Below, piece after piece: positions 17,494 to 25,984 of a stretch of 64,000 nt of DNA; positions within the stretch are counted from its first letter, which is position 1; each line of letters opens with the position of its first letter. The stretch spans positions 37,864 through 101,863 of the forward strand of contig CAZSUN010000003.1 of assembly GCA_964610045.1 (NCBI GenBank). Reading direction: 5' to 3'. The DNA comes from JACCYX01 sp964610045. Lineage in GTDB: Bacteria; Chloroflexota; Chloroflexia; Thermomicrobiales; UBA6265. A model generated the notes under the pieces. The model searched no databases, was not told the DNA's origin, and saw nothing but the letters and a program-made list of their open reading frames with translations. The position numbers were made by a program, and so were the translations under genes.

Positions 17494-17529
17494 CAGCCGC
17501 AGCTACCAGAGCGCCGGAACATAAATCGG
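17494..17529 (+). repeat. Right copy of islet-flanking direct repeat
   Basis: CAGCCGCAGCTACCAGAGCG then CCGGAACATAA encodes SRSYQSAGT-stop, a diverged copy of the permease C-terminus at 15945-15975. Stops in the frame just upstream show that only the tail is present. It may be a remnant of the original permease end or an attachment-type duplication. Confidence 0.5.
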
Positions 17530-17581
17530 AGCATCCTTGCCGTCCCTCGGCCCAGGTTCCGAGTGACCAAGTGCGGAAGAG

Positions 17582-17610
17582 GCGCAGGGCCGGGACAAGC
17601 CCGGCCCTGC
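17582..17610. terminator. Stem-loop, 12-bp perfect arms
   Basis: CGCAGGGCCGGG-ACAAG-CCCGGCCCTGCG lies 7 bases past the stop of the minus-strand CAP gene. It is followed by TTTC only on the plus strand. Probably an intrinsic terminator or a 3' stabilising hairpin of the CAP transcript. Confidence 0.65.
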
Positions 17611-17617
17611 GTTTCAA

Positions 17618-18910
17618 TCAGTTGTCGTCCGGGTCGAGAGGGTCGGTGCCGTTGAAGACCTCCAGGCCGTCGTCGCTGCCGTCGCCGTCGGTGTCCGGGT
17701 CGTCGGGATCAGTGCCGTAGACGTCGGTCTCATCATCGTCGTAGAGGCCGTCGTTGTCTCGGTCAGGCCGATCCGAGTCTGATTCCTGGTCTGAATCCCC
17801 GAAGGAGTCGTCCTCGTCGGTTGGCGCGTCCGGGCCCGACCCCATTTCCGCGTCGTCCGGCGGCTCCACGTCGTCCGCCTGCTCCTCGCCATTGTCCTCG
17901 GGCGGGGCGCCGGCATCCGGTTCGTCCTCGAGATCATCCATCGCCGGGGTGTCAGCGGCCGCACAGGCCGGATCCTTGCGCTCCTCGGCATGAGCATTGT
18001 CATCGGCAACCTGGTCACGCATCTCCGGCGTCACGCAAACGAGGTCGTCGGGGGTGATGACTCGCCAGACGTAGCCCGGGAGGCATTGGTCGACGCCGTA
18101 TTCGCAGTCGCCGTTGGCACAGTCGGGGTCCTTGCGATCATCGGCGAGGGCGTTGTCTTCAGCGACCTGGTCGCGCACGTCCGGCGTCACGCAGACGAGG
18201 TCATCAGGGGTGGAGACACGCCAGACGTAGCCCTGAAGACACTGGTTGGGACCCCATGGGCAGGTGTTCGCCTCACCAGCATCGGGGGGAGCGGGTGCGG
18301 CCACAGGAGGCGTCCCGGGTTCCTGGCCGAACCAGGCGCAGGCGTAGCCGTTTTCCACCCAGCCGCCGATCGCGCCCCACGGATAATCCGTCCAGATGTC
18401 CTGGTTCAGGATGACAGCGTTGTGGGGAGGACTCCCCTGCCACAACGCCAGTGCCTGCTCGGCGGTAATCGATGGGTCCGCCCAGGCCGAGATCTCGTAG
18501 CCACGGCCGGGGTAGCCGGCGATCTCGCCTGGCTTGTTCCACATCAGCGGCCAGGTCGTGTTGTCATTGGGGTCGTAGCATCCGCCTGTCCAGTTCCCGT
18601 CGTTCGACCAGCTGTGGAGGTTGCCGTTGCAGGCGTCCTCGGGATGATTGGCGGCGAGGTCGGCGACGTGCGCCTGCGCCACCCGCGTCAACTCGTCCGA
18701 AACCGGGATCGCAGGCAAACCGTTGGCCTGGCGGTAGGCATTGATGGCCTCGGCAATGCCGGCGGTGGTCGATTGCGCCGCGGCCGGGAAACGCTGCGTC
18801 CCCAGCAGCAGCGCCCCAAGGCTGCCACCGAGCAGCCCACGCACAAAGGTGCGACGGCTGCGGTCCGTGGCGAGGGTCCGGGTCAGGGTATCGAAGCGGT
18901 TGTATTCCAT
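17618..18910 (-). CDS. Tat-exported CAP/SCP-domain protein with Ca-binding-like tail
   Basis: A 430-residue exported protein. A Tat leader (RSRRTFVRGLLGG, residues about 17-45) is followed by a CAP (SCP/PR1) domain at about 50-200, containing AEAINAYRQANGL, HVADLAANH and the C-terminal GGWVENGYACAWFG. Then come two 40-residue repeats (CLQGYVWRVSTPDDLVCVTP and CLPGYVWRVITPDDLVCVTP), a Pro/Asp/Glu linker of about 65 residues, and a C-terminal Asp-rich stretch (DRDNDGLYDDDETDVYGTD, then DPDTDGDGSDDGLEVFNGTD) like thrombospondin type 3 calcium-binding repeats. It is probably a secreted or surface protein. CAP proteins have varied roles, so no activity is claimed. GGAG 8 bases upstream supports ATG at 18910. 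Confidence 0.85.
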   Translation of the reverse strand: MEYNRFDTLTRTLATDRSRRTFVRGLLGGSLGALLLGTQRFPAAAQSTTAGIAEAINAYRQANGLPAIPVSDELTRVAQAHVADLAANHPEDACNGNLHSWSNDGNWTGGCYDPNDNTTWPLMWNKPGEIAGYPGRGYEISAWADPSITAEQALALWQGSPPHNAVILNQDIWTDYPWGAIGGWVENGYACAWFGQEPGTPPVAAPAPPDAGEANTCPWGPNQCLQGYVWRVSTPDDLVCVTPDVRDQVAEDNALADDRKDPDCANGDCEYGVDQCLPGYVWRVITPDDLVCVTPEMRDQVADDNAHAEERKDPACAAADTPAMDDLEDEPDAGAPPEDNGEEQADDVEPPDDAEMGSGPDAPTDEDDSFGDSDQESDSDRPDRDNDGLYDDDETDVYGTDPDDPDTDGDGSDDGLEVFNGTDPLDPDDN

Positions 18911-19108
18911 CGACGATCTCCTCTCATGTCGTCCCGGCCGTTGGCTCCAACTCGGGTGGGGTGCGGGCCGGGATCCTGCATGCAGCATAGGGAGGCAATC
19001 GGTGGAGGGATATGCGTACATTTCCCCATTACGTCAATGGATCATCACCAGGCGACCTGAGGTCACGGAGCGACAGGCACTCCGGGAGCAACGTTCGTCG
19101 CTGCTCGC

Positions 19109-19834
19109 TTACGTCGATTCGGCCGAGATCAGGCGGCGGACCGAACCGATGTCCGGCCCCAAACGTGAGAGGTGGGTAACCAGATCGTCGGTGACAGCGT
19201 GGAGCGCGGTATCGGACATCGGGTCAAGCGCATCGAGAATGAACAGCGCCGTGGTGGTGTCGCCGGTGAGTTGGGTGCGGCGCGCCTGCCGCCAGTTCCA
19301 GAGGCGGCAGGTCACCCCGGCATCGTCGCACCAGACCACCTCGCCGGCGACGGGGTACTCGATCACATCCTCGCCGCTCGCGACCGTGTCGAACGGCTCG
19401 CTGCCGGATGCCCGGACAAGGCGCGGCGATCCCTGGTAGCGATGGAGATCTTCCCCGCCCAACGGGACCTGGTGCAGTACCGACACGGCGTTGTAGATAT
19501 CGGTGAGCCGGTTCACGCGGGGCAACCCGGTCGCAGCCCGCCGCATCAGGGCCTCCAGGCTGTTCCGCGTCCGTTGTGGCTTGGCCCCAAACGACCGGTA
19601 GGCATCCCGCCAGGCGGCGATGTGCGGTACCTGGTCCACCGGTTGGCTGGCCAGCACCCCAGCCACGGCAACCTCCGCCGCCTGCAGCAGCGCCTCGCTC
19701 TCCTCGTCGCTCGGGCCGGGCAGGACGCCGTCTACCGCAAGCAGCATCACCCTGTAGTCGGGCCGGAGCGCGAAGACGCTGGCGTCAATACTCGCGCCGT
19801 TCAGGAACCGTTCCATCCTCTCAAGATCCGGCAT
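19109..19834 (-). CDS. B3/B4 tRNA-binding-domain protein
   Basis: A 241-residue stand-alone B3/B4 domain, related to the editing domain of phenylalanyl-tRNA synthetase beta chains (COG3382 type). Typical segments are AAWRDAYRSFGAKPQRTRNS (residues about 74-93), SLEALMRRA, LPRVNRLTDIYNAVSVLHQVPLGGEDL (starting near 104) and the late TALFILDALDP. These proteins may edit or bind misacylated tRNA or amino-acid analogues; the role is unproved. Its ATG overlaps by 14 bases with the stop of an upstream cupin remnant, a sign that the two were an operon. Confidence 0.85.
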   Translation of the reverse strand: MPDLERMERFLNGASIDASVFALRPDYRVMLLAVDGVLPGPSDEESEALLQAAEVAVAGVLASQPVDQVPHIAAWRDAYRSFGAKPQRTRNSLEALMRRAATGLPRVNRLTDIYNAVSVLHQVPLGGEDLHRYQGSPRLVRASGSEPFDTVASGEDVIEYPVAGEVVWCDDAGVTCRLWNWRQARRTQLTGDTTTALFILDALDPMSDTALHAVTDDLVTHLSRLGPDIGSVRRLISAEST

Positions 19835-19970
19835 GTCTTTCCTCCGGCCGGGAAGTCATCCCGACCCTGGGTTCGTACACGGTCATGACGAATTCCGCCC
19901 GGGATTCGCTGGCGTTTGCGTAGCTGTGTTCAACCTCGCCAGGGAATGCGATGGCATCACCAGCCCGCAT
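19821..19970 (-). pseudogene. Remnant of a cupin-domain protein (C-terminal end)
   Basis: 49 codons from ATG at 19970 read MRAGDAIAFPGEVEHSYANA, then SESRAEFVMTVYEPRVGM, the last strands of a small cupin as found in XRE-cupin regulators. A stop codon lies directly before the ATG, and no upstream domain is found in any frame. A dispersed repeat lies just upstream at 20003-20036, followed by an assembly gap. The normal protein would carry a full barrel of about 70 residues more and often an HTH domain. Its stop overlaps the B3/B4 start, so the remnant once led that operon. Confidence 0.6.
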
Positions 19971-20002
19971 TCAGCGTGTTGCAGGGAACATAATTGCGCA
20001 AA

Positions 20003-20036
20003 CAGGGCCGCCACACGCTCGCTGGGCGGCCATTAC
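20003..20036 (-). repeat. Dispersed repeat family A, copy 1
   Basis: On the minus strand it reads TGGCCGCCCAGCGAGCGTGT followed by GGCGGCCC. It matches the copies at 31716, 48078 and 57440 in the core GGCCGMCCAGCGAGCGTG. It lies upstream of the cupin remnant. Confidence 0.6.
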
Positions 20037-20118
20037 AATCGACCGAACAGCGATCAAGATCACCACAACAGGCTGTAGCAACCGAAGCGGCGCACGGAGC
20101 CGCCCCGGCTGGCGAGTG

Positions 20119-20328
20119 CCAACCAGGGCGGTTCCACTTGTCGTGATGGTGTTGGAAGCTAGACGACGACTTCNNNNNNNNNNNNNNNNNNNNNNNNNNN
20201 NNNNNNNNNNNNNNNNNNNNNNNNNNNNNNNNNNNNNNNNNNNNNNNNNNNNNNNNNNNNNNNNNNNNNNNNNCCAACCAGGGCGGTTCCACTTGTCGTG
20301 ATGGTGTTGGAAGCTAGACGACGACTTC
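20119..20328. other. Assembly gap (100 N) with duplicated 55-bp flanks
   Basis: Bases 20119-20173 and 20274-20328 are identical (55 bp) and enclose exactly 100 N at 20174-20273. This is the pattern of two contigs overlapping by a k-mer of 55 that were scaffolded instead of merged. If merged, the DUF4203 gene keeps its stop at 20314 and nothing is missing. Confidence 0.9.
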
Positions 20329-20952
20329 CGCCTTCGTCCACTTGTCTTCCGGCAGGCGGACCGACGCGATCGACGCGATCTGGGCCGCGATCCCGACCGC
20401 CGCGATGACGATCCAGACGATCCACAGCCACCAGTTGTCGTTGATCTTCTCCCACGACTGCTGGGCGATCAACTCCTCACTGTCAACCTGGTTGAATATC
20501 AGGAAGAATCCGCCAAGCACCAGGATGGAGCCCAGCAGCGACGTGACGAAGACGACCAGGTAGGTCGGGTAGTTCACCACCACGGCGGCGAAAGCGAACA
20601 GGATCGCGCCGAGCAGGCCGAAGGTCCACAGGATCCATTCGGTATCGACCCCAAAGGCCGCGAAAATGCCCGCCCCGATGACGCCGCCCGCAGCCGCCGC
20701 CGAAATGATGACGCCGATGTACCAGTAGAGGTACGACAGCAGGGCGAAGATCAGCGCGAAGACGATACCGACCACGATCCCGAGCGCCGTGGACAGGAAC
20801 CCATCCCCGAAGATCCAGGACACGAAGGCAGTCCCGGCAAAGAACCCGGACACGAGTCCGGCGATCGGCAGGACGACAAAGAACATCCGCAGGCCGATGA
20901 GGCAAAGCGCCGCACCGATCAGGACTGTCAGAATCCCCAGCAAAAAGTCCAC
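20314..20952 (-). CDS. DUF4203/TMEM198-like membrane protein
   Basis: A 212-residue protein with seven or eight hydrophobic segments, from VDFLLGILTVLIGAALCLIG at the N-terminus to WWLWIVWIVIAAVGIAAQIA near the C-terminus. Glycine/alanine-rich helices such as ISAAAAGGVIGAGIFAAFG are typical of the DUF4203 (TMEM198-like) group. Function is unknown. GTG at 20952 is chosen because GGGAG lies 8 bases upstream and the first TM helix starts at once; a longer frame reaches 21027. It is divergent from the phosphoglucomutase gene. Confidence 0.75.
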   Translation of the reverse strand: MDFLLGILTVLIGAALCLIGLRMFFVVLPIAGLVSGFFAGTAFVSWIFGDGFLSTALGIVVGIVFALIFALLSYLYWYIGVIISAAAAGGVIGAGIFAAFGVDTEWILWTFGLLGAILFAFAAVVVNYPTYLVVFVTSLLGSILVLGGFFLIFNQVDSEELIAQQSWEKINDNWWLWIVWIVIAAVGIAAQIASIASVRLPEDKWTKAEVVV

Positions 20953-21188
20953 AGAACCACTCCCCACACGACTCGAACCCACTCCCACAAGCGGTGCTGC
21001 ACACCATCGTGAATGATGAACGTACACACGTCAATGGCCCATCAGACGTTCGGGACATAGCCTACGCCAACTCTCGTCCAGAATTCCTCCCCTCGTGGTA
21101 CGGTGGCGCCACCACCATCTTTCCCGTGATCCGGGATGACCATGGGAATACCGTTGCGGATCACTCAGCGAGGAGATCACCTTCGCCC

Positions 21189-21935
21189 ATGCCAGCCATC
21201 TCGCTGCCGCCCACCATCGATGCCTGCCTCTTCGACCTCGACGGCGTGCTGACCGACACCGCCAGGGTTCACGCCGCCGCCTGGACCGGGATGTTCGATG
21301 CCTTCCTCAGGGATCGCGCCGCTGCGTCCGGAGATGCATTTCACCCCTTCACGCCTGACGACTACCGGAACTACGTCGATGGCCGGTTGCGTGAGGACGG
21401 CGTCCGCGCCTTCCTGGCCTCGCGGGGCATCAACTTGCCGGAGGGGCAGACCGGCGATCCGGCAACCGCGAACACGATCCACGGTCTCGCCACGCGCAAG
21501 AACGACCTGGTCCTGGAGGTGATGGCCCGCGACGGGATCACGACCTATCCGGGCTCGGTGCGGTTCGTCGATGCCGTTCGCGCAGCCGGATTGCGGACCG
21601 CCGTCGTCTCCGCAAGCAGGAACACGGCAACGGCCCTCGACACTGCCGGCCTCGCGGACCGGTTCGAAGTCCGGATCGACGGCGTTGTGGCCGCCGACCG
21701 CAACCTGGCTGGCAAACCCGCGCCGGATACGTTCCTCGCCGCCGCCGAGGCCCTTGGCATACCCGCCGCCCGGTGCGCAGTGTTCGAGGATGCGGTGGCC
21801 GGGGTTGAAGCTGGTCACGCCGGACGATTCGGGTACGTGGTTGGGGTCGATCGCACCGGCCACCCCGATGCGCTCCGCGACGCCGGCGCCGATATGGTCG
21901 TGACCGACCTCGCCACCCTGCTGGAGGACCGATGA
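21189..21935 (+). CDS. pgmB: Beta-phosphoglucomutase (HAD family)
   Basis: A 248-residue HAD enzyme converting beta-D-glucose 1-phosphate to glucose 6-phosphate in the cytoplasm. The nucleophile motif is FDLDGVLTD (Asp16, general acid/base Asp18). The cap has HAAAW and the substrate loop NYVDGRLREDGVRAFLASRG. Motif II is TAVVSASRN, motif III KPAPDTF, motif IV FEDAVAGVEAG. Its stop overlaps the start of the GH65 gene by 4 bases (ATGA), so the two are translationally coupled: the phosphorylase makes beta-glucose 1-phosphate and this enzyme uses it. ATG at 21189 is chosen, with AGGAG 13 bases upstream. Confidence 0.92.
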   Translation: MPAISLPPTIDACLFDLDGVLTDTARVHAAAWTGMFDAFLRDRAAASGDAFHPFTPDDYRNYVDGRLREDGVRAFLASRGINLPEGQTGDPATANTIHGLATRKNDLVLEVMARDGITTYPGSVRFVDAVRAAGLRTAVVSASRNTATALDTAGLADRFEVRIDGVVAADRNLAGKPAPDTFLAAAEALGIPAARCAVFEDAVAGVEAGHAGRFGYVVGVDRTGHPDALRDAGADMVVTDLATLLEDR

Positions 21936-24328
21936 CCGCCCTGACCATCGAACCGTGGTCGATCGTCGAGCCGGAACTCGACCTCGACCGGCTCGGCTTC
22001 ACCGAATCGATCTTCGCCCTCTCCAACGGGCACATCGGGCTGCGCGGCAATCTCGACGAGGGTGAACCACACCACACGCCCGGCAGCTACCTCAATGGGT
22101 TCTTCGAAACCCTGCCGCTTCCCTACGCCGAAGGCGGCTACGGGTACCCCGAGGAAGGGCAGTCGCTGCTCAATGTCACCAACGGCAAGGTCTTCCGGCT
22201 GCTGGTGGATGACGAGCCATTCGATGTCCGCTACGGCACGCTTCGGTCTCACCGGCGATCGCTCGACCTTCGCACCGGTCTGCTGCACCGCGAGGTGGAG
22301 TGGATCTCGCCGGCCGGCCAGGGAGTCCGCGTCCGCACGACACGGTTGGTCTCCTTCGTGCAGCGTGGAATCGCGGCGATCTCGTTCGAGGTCGAACCGC
22401 TCGGCGCACCAACCCGGATCGTGCTGCAATCGAACCTCGTCGCCAACGAGCCGATTCCCGGCGAAAACCGCGACCCACGAGCGGCAGCAGCCCTGCGTGC
22501 CCCGCTGCTCAGCGAGTTCCATTGGCATAACGGGCAGCGGATCGCGCTGGGCCACCGCACGCAGGGCAGTGGACTCCGGATGGCGATGGCGCTCGACCAC
22601 CTCGTCGACGGGCCCGACGGCACGATCACCGAGGCGGAAAGCCAACCGGACCTGGCCCGGTTCACGGTCAATACCTCGCTCGCACCCGGCCAGGTGCTGC
22701 GGGTGGTCAAACTGCTGGCGGCGGGATGGTCGGGCGTGCGGAGCATGCCAGCCCTGCGCGACCAGGTAGACGCCGCGCTCGCGGCCGCCCAGCGATCCGG
22801 CTGGCAGAGCCTCGTCGACGAACAGCGCGCCTATCTCGACGAGATCTGGGACCGGGTCGATATCGAAATCGACGGTGACCCCGAACTCCAGCAGGCGATC
22901 CGGTTCGCGATCTTCCAGATCGTGCAGGCGTCGACGCGGGCCGAGCAACGCGCGATCCCGGCCAAGGGGCTGACCGGGCGCGGCTACGACGGCCACTCGT
23001 TCTGGGACATGGATGCCTACCTGCTGCCGGTCCTGACCTATGCGAACCCGGACGCGGCCCGGGACATCCTCGAATGGCGCAGGTCGACCCTCGACCTGGC
23101 GCGTGACCGGGCGTCGGTGCTCCGGCTTCAGGGGGCAGCGTTCCCGTGGCGCACGATCCGGGGTGAGGAGTGCTCGGGATACTGGCCGGCGGGCACGGCT
23201 GCCTTCCATATCAACGGCGCGATCGCCGAAGGGGTCCGCCGGTACGTGCGCGCCACCGGCGATGCGGAGTTCGAAGGGGGATCGGGGTTCGACCTCGTGA
23301 TCGAGACGGCGAGACTGTTCGCCTCGCTCGGGCATTTCGACGCCGACGGCAATTTCCGGATCGACGGCGTCACCGGTCCCGACGAGTACACGGCGCTCGT
23401 CGACAACAACGTCTATACCAACCTGCTGGCGTCGCGGAACCTGCGGACCGCCGCCTCGATGGCCGAACGGTATCCCCAGCGGGCAGCGGCGTACGAGGTG
23501 AGCCCGGAGGAAATCGCCCACTGGCGTCAGGCAGCCGCCCGGATGAGCGTGCCGTACGATCACGAACTCGGGATTACCGCCCAGTCGGAGGGTTTCACCC
23601 GCTACCGCGAATGGGACTTCGACAACACGCCGGAGGAGAACTACCCACTCCTGCTCCACTACCCCTACTACCTGCTCTATTCCAGCCAGGTGATCAAGCA
23701 GGCGGACCTGGTGTTCGCGCATTATCTGTTCCCGGACGCCTTTACGCCCGAGCAGCGCCTGCGCGACTTCCAGCACTACGAGTCGATTACCGTCCGCGAT
23801 TCGTCGCTGTCACCATCGATCCAGGCGATCGTGGCGGCGGAAGTCGGCTACCTCGATCTCGCGCTCGAATACCTGCGTGAGAGTGCCTATGTGGATCTGC
23901 ACGATCTCGCCGGGAACAGTCACGACGGGCTTCACCTGGCGGCAATCTGTGGCACGGTGCTCGCGATCGTGGCAGGGTTCGGCGGCCTGCGCGATCACAT
24001 GGACGCGCTCGCGTTCGCACCGAGGCTGCCGGATGGGATCGAGCGGATCGCGTTCCGCGTCCTCGACCGGGAGCGCCGGGTACGGGTGGAGATCACACCG
24101 GAGACCGTCCGCTACGATCTGGTTGCGGGGGACTCGATCGACCTGAGCCATCACGGCAAAGCGTTCACGCTGACGGCGGGCACACCACAGTCATTTCCAT
24201 GGCCCACACCACCGGTATTACCTCCGGTCCGTCCACCAGCCGGGCGTCAGCCTGGCCGGCATGGCATTGGGCGCGAGGGCAGTAACCACCATCCGCCACC
24301 GGGATTTCTCCCGGCAGCGGATTCGTAG
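21932..24328 (+). CDS. GH65 disaccharide phosphorylase (maltose/trehalose/kojibiose type)
   Basis: A 798-residue family GH65 inverting phosphorylase. It cleaves an alpha-glucobiose with phosphate to beta-glucose 1-phosphate and glucose in the cytoplasm. Domains: N-terminal beta-sandwich to about 270, helical linker, (alpha/alpha)6 catalytic barrel about 320-690, and a C-terminal beta part. Seen are GRGYDGHSFWDMDAYLLP (substrate pocket), the catalytic acid Glu485 in TGPDEYTALVDNN, and the phosphate-binding SSLSPSIQA segment. Length is typical, with an extra 40-residue Pro/Arg/Gly tail. Which disaccharide it uses cannot be decided. It is coupled to the phosphoglucomutase upstream. Confidence 0.92.
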   Translation: MTALTIEPWSIVEPELDLDRLGFTESIFALSNGHIGLRGNLDEGEPHHTPGSYLNGFFETLPLPYAEGGYGYPEEGQSLLNVTNGKVFRLLVDDEPFDVRYGTLRSHRRSLDLRTGLLHREVEWISPAGQGVRVRTTRLVSFVQRGIAAISFEVEPLGAPTRIVLQSNLVANEPIPGENRDPRAAAALRAPLLSEFHWHNGQRIALGHRTQGSGLRMAMALDHLVDGPDGTITEAESQPDLARFTVNTSLAPGQVLRVVKLLAAGWSGVRSMPALRDQVDAALAAAQRSGWQSLVDEQRAYLDEIWDRVDIEIDGDPELQQAIRFAIFQIVQASTRAEQRAIPAKGLTGRGYDGHSFWDMDAYLLPVLTYANPDAARDILEWRRSTLDLARDRASVLRLQGAAFPWRTIRGEECSGYWPAGTAAFHINGAIAEGVRRYVRATGDAEFEGGSGFDLVIETARLFASLGHFDADGNFRIDGVTGPDEYTALVDNNVYTNLLASRNLRTAASMAERYPQRAAAYEVSPEEIAHWRQAAARMSVPYDHELGITAQSEGFTRYREWDFDNTPEENYPLLLHYPYYLLYSSQVIKQADLVFAHYLFPDAFTPEQRLRDFQHYESITVRDSSLSPSIQAIVAAEVGYLDLALEYLRESAYVDLHDLAGNSHDGLHLAAICGTVLAIVAGFGGLRDHMDALAFAPRLPDGIERIAFRVLDRERRVRVEITPETVRYDLVAGDSIDLSHHGKAFTLTAGTPQSFPWPTPPVLPPVRPPAGRQPGRHGIGREGSNHHPPPGFLPAADS

Positions 24329-24407
24329 GAGAATCGACGATCGTCGTTTTCAGCCTGTGGCGTCGCCGTGTGGCTGGTGGCGGCCCAGGTTCGCACCGGA
24401 CCGAGAG

Positions 24408-25175
24408 CTACTGGCAGGTCCATTCGCCACGGCGGCCGTTGGCCCACATCCAGGCGGCGGCTTCCGCGTTCGCGACCGGATCGAAGATATCCTCGCCGGC
24501 ATAGGGCGTGGTTGCCCAGGTACTGGGCAGGAACTGGAACAGTCCGCTGGCGTTGCTGGAGGAGTTCACCGCGTTCGGGTTCAGGCCCGATTCGCAGGTC
24601 GCCACCCGCAGCAGGTCATCACCGCTCTGCCCGTACATGGCGGCTGCGCTGTAGATGATCTGGACGACGTCCGTCTCGCCGGACCCGGCGCTGGCATCAA
24701 CCGTCGTGCTGCCGGTTACCGTGTCCGTATCGCCGCTTATGGCGAGGTACTCCCCGTAGGCAAACCCTGATACCTCGTCGTAGGTCACGGGATAGAACCC
24801 GTTCTCGTCGGCGCCGGTGATCTGAACCACGGACCCGGCCGGCATCACCTGCCGGATCGCCGCATCGAGCGACGGGCCACTCCGCAGGTTGAGCGCCACC
24901 GTGGTCGTGGCGGTGGGCAGGTCACTAGTGGCGGCCTGGTCGCTGGCTGGGACAGTTTCGGGAGTGGCGGTCGACGAGCCAATCGGCCCTTCGGGCGGGG
25001 CGCTGTTGCGATGCCCCTGCTCGGCAACGGCGGGTGAGACGTTGAAGATGATGGTGCCGGCCAGCATCGTCGCGATGACGGCCAGGGTCGTCAGTGACCT
25101 GGACATGACGCGCAATCGTGCGACAGGTGATGATGTGACGCCCGCGACCGCAGCCCCGGTAATCGAATGGTTCAC
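24408..25175 (-). CDS. Secreted lysozyme-like/transglycosylase protein with SH3 domain
   Basis: A 255-residue exported protein. An N-terminal signal segment (RSLTTLAVIATMLAGTIIFN) ends near AVAEQ. After a Ser/Thr/Pro linker comes an SH3b-like domain (VALNLRSGPSLDAAIRQVMP), then a C-terminal SLT/RPF-like domain of about 90 residues with the probable catalytic Glu in VATCESGLNPNAVN, followed by ASGLFQFLPSTWATTPY and AAWMWANGRRGEWTCQ at the end. It probably cleaves peptidoglycan outside the membrane. GTG at 25175 has GGAG 8 bases upstream; the longer frame to 25355 lacks such a site. A decayed paralogue lies upstream at 25749. Confidence 0.85.
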   Translation of the reverse strand: MNHSITGAAVAGVTSSPVARLRVMSRSLTTLAVIATMLAGTIIFNVSPAVAEQGHRNSAPPEGPIGSSTATPETVPASDQAATSDLPTATTTVALNLRSGPSLDAAIRQVMPAGSVVQITGADENGFYPVTYDEVSGFAYGEYLAISGDTDTVTGSTTVDASAGSGETDVVQIIYSAAAMYGQSGDDLLRVATCESGLNPNAVNSSSNASGLFQFLPSTWATTPYAGEDIFDPVANAEAAAWMWANGRRGEWTCQ

Positions 25176-25748
25176 GATGGGTACTCCTGGGGTTCGAGGA
25201 AACCTGGCGACGACCCACTGGATGCAGGAGATCCCCTCCACGGGATGTGCCTGTCCTGGTGTGGCGGCCTGGCCACCTCGTCGATGCAGTGGGGAAGGGG
25301 AATGCCTGCCGGGACCGCGCCCCTCAACGGGTCTCCGGGGTTCGGCGCACGCCACCGGTGGTTGGGCGGCCAGATCGAGGCCGCGCCACGTGCGCGGAAA
25401 CGAAGAACGAAACGCGTACGCGTCGCCTGGACCAATCCTCCAGCCACGGATGCCTGGTCCGCGAACATCGCCGCCGGGGGCAATCCTGACCTACGTGTAC
25501 GTGCGATGTCAACTTCGGGTTTTCTTGATGAATGCTGTGGAATGCCCGGTAAAGAGCCGCTATCCACAACGAATTCACCGGGAATCAAGCCAAACGACCA
25601 CCCATCGACGCCAGTATGGTGGTAAATCGATGGATGATCGCCCGGGTGAGGGAAAGGCCGTCACGCTGTTGCTGGACGGCCTTCACAACCGGCTGGCACG
25701 AGTTTGCCCAGAACGGCACGAGCCGTCAGTGCATCACCTGATTTCGCG
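25176..25748. other. Intergenic region without a recognised gene
   Basis: 573 bp between the lysozyme-like gene and its decayed paralogue. Open frames here have no family features or ribosome sites. It presumably contains the promoter of the lysozyme-like gene. Confidence 0.35.
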
Positions 25749-25984
25749 TTACTGGCAGGTCCATTCGCCTTTGAGCGGGCAACCCGCTCCATGTCGTCGC
25801 CACTATGGCCATATTCGGCTGCCGCGTTGTAGATGATCTGGATGATCTCGTCATCCGTGTAGCCGTCGCTGCCGTCAACCGATGGCGCGGTCAGCTCCGG
25901 TTCCCTCGGCCGGCTCCTCGCTACCCGCCTGCAGGTAATCGGCCGGCACCCGATCGCGCCAGGTTCGACGCGATGACCGGCCAA
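25749..25984 (-). pseudogene. Decayed paralogue of the lysozyme-like gene
   Basis: The minus strand encodes DDEIIQIIYNAAAEYGHSGD then DMERVA, matching ETDVVQIIYSAAAMYGQSGD then DLLRVA in the intact gene. Directly after, the frame changes and the sequence reads KGEWTCQ-stop (stop at 25749-25751), matching the intact GEWTCQ end. The roughly 50 codons with the catalytic Glu are thus deleted and the frame is broken. Further upstream another frame reads ADYLQAGSEEPAEG, like a linker, which suggests a second frameshift. No activity is expected. Confidence 0.7.

Larger units (their letters stand above)
17058..17617. other. AT-richer intergenic region at islet edge
   Basis: 560 bp without a recognised gene. 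It holds the promoter side of the paralogue pair, the right flanking repeat (17494-17529), and the stem-loop at 17582-17610. TATACT occurs at 17461-17466. No coding frame with family features was seen. Confidence 0.4.

Noticed and set aside
20119..20328. 55-bp direct repeats as a CRISPR-like or transposon feature
   Set aside because: Identical 55-bp flanks at three gaps of exactly 100 N indicate an assembly artefact.
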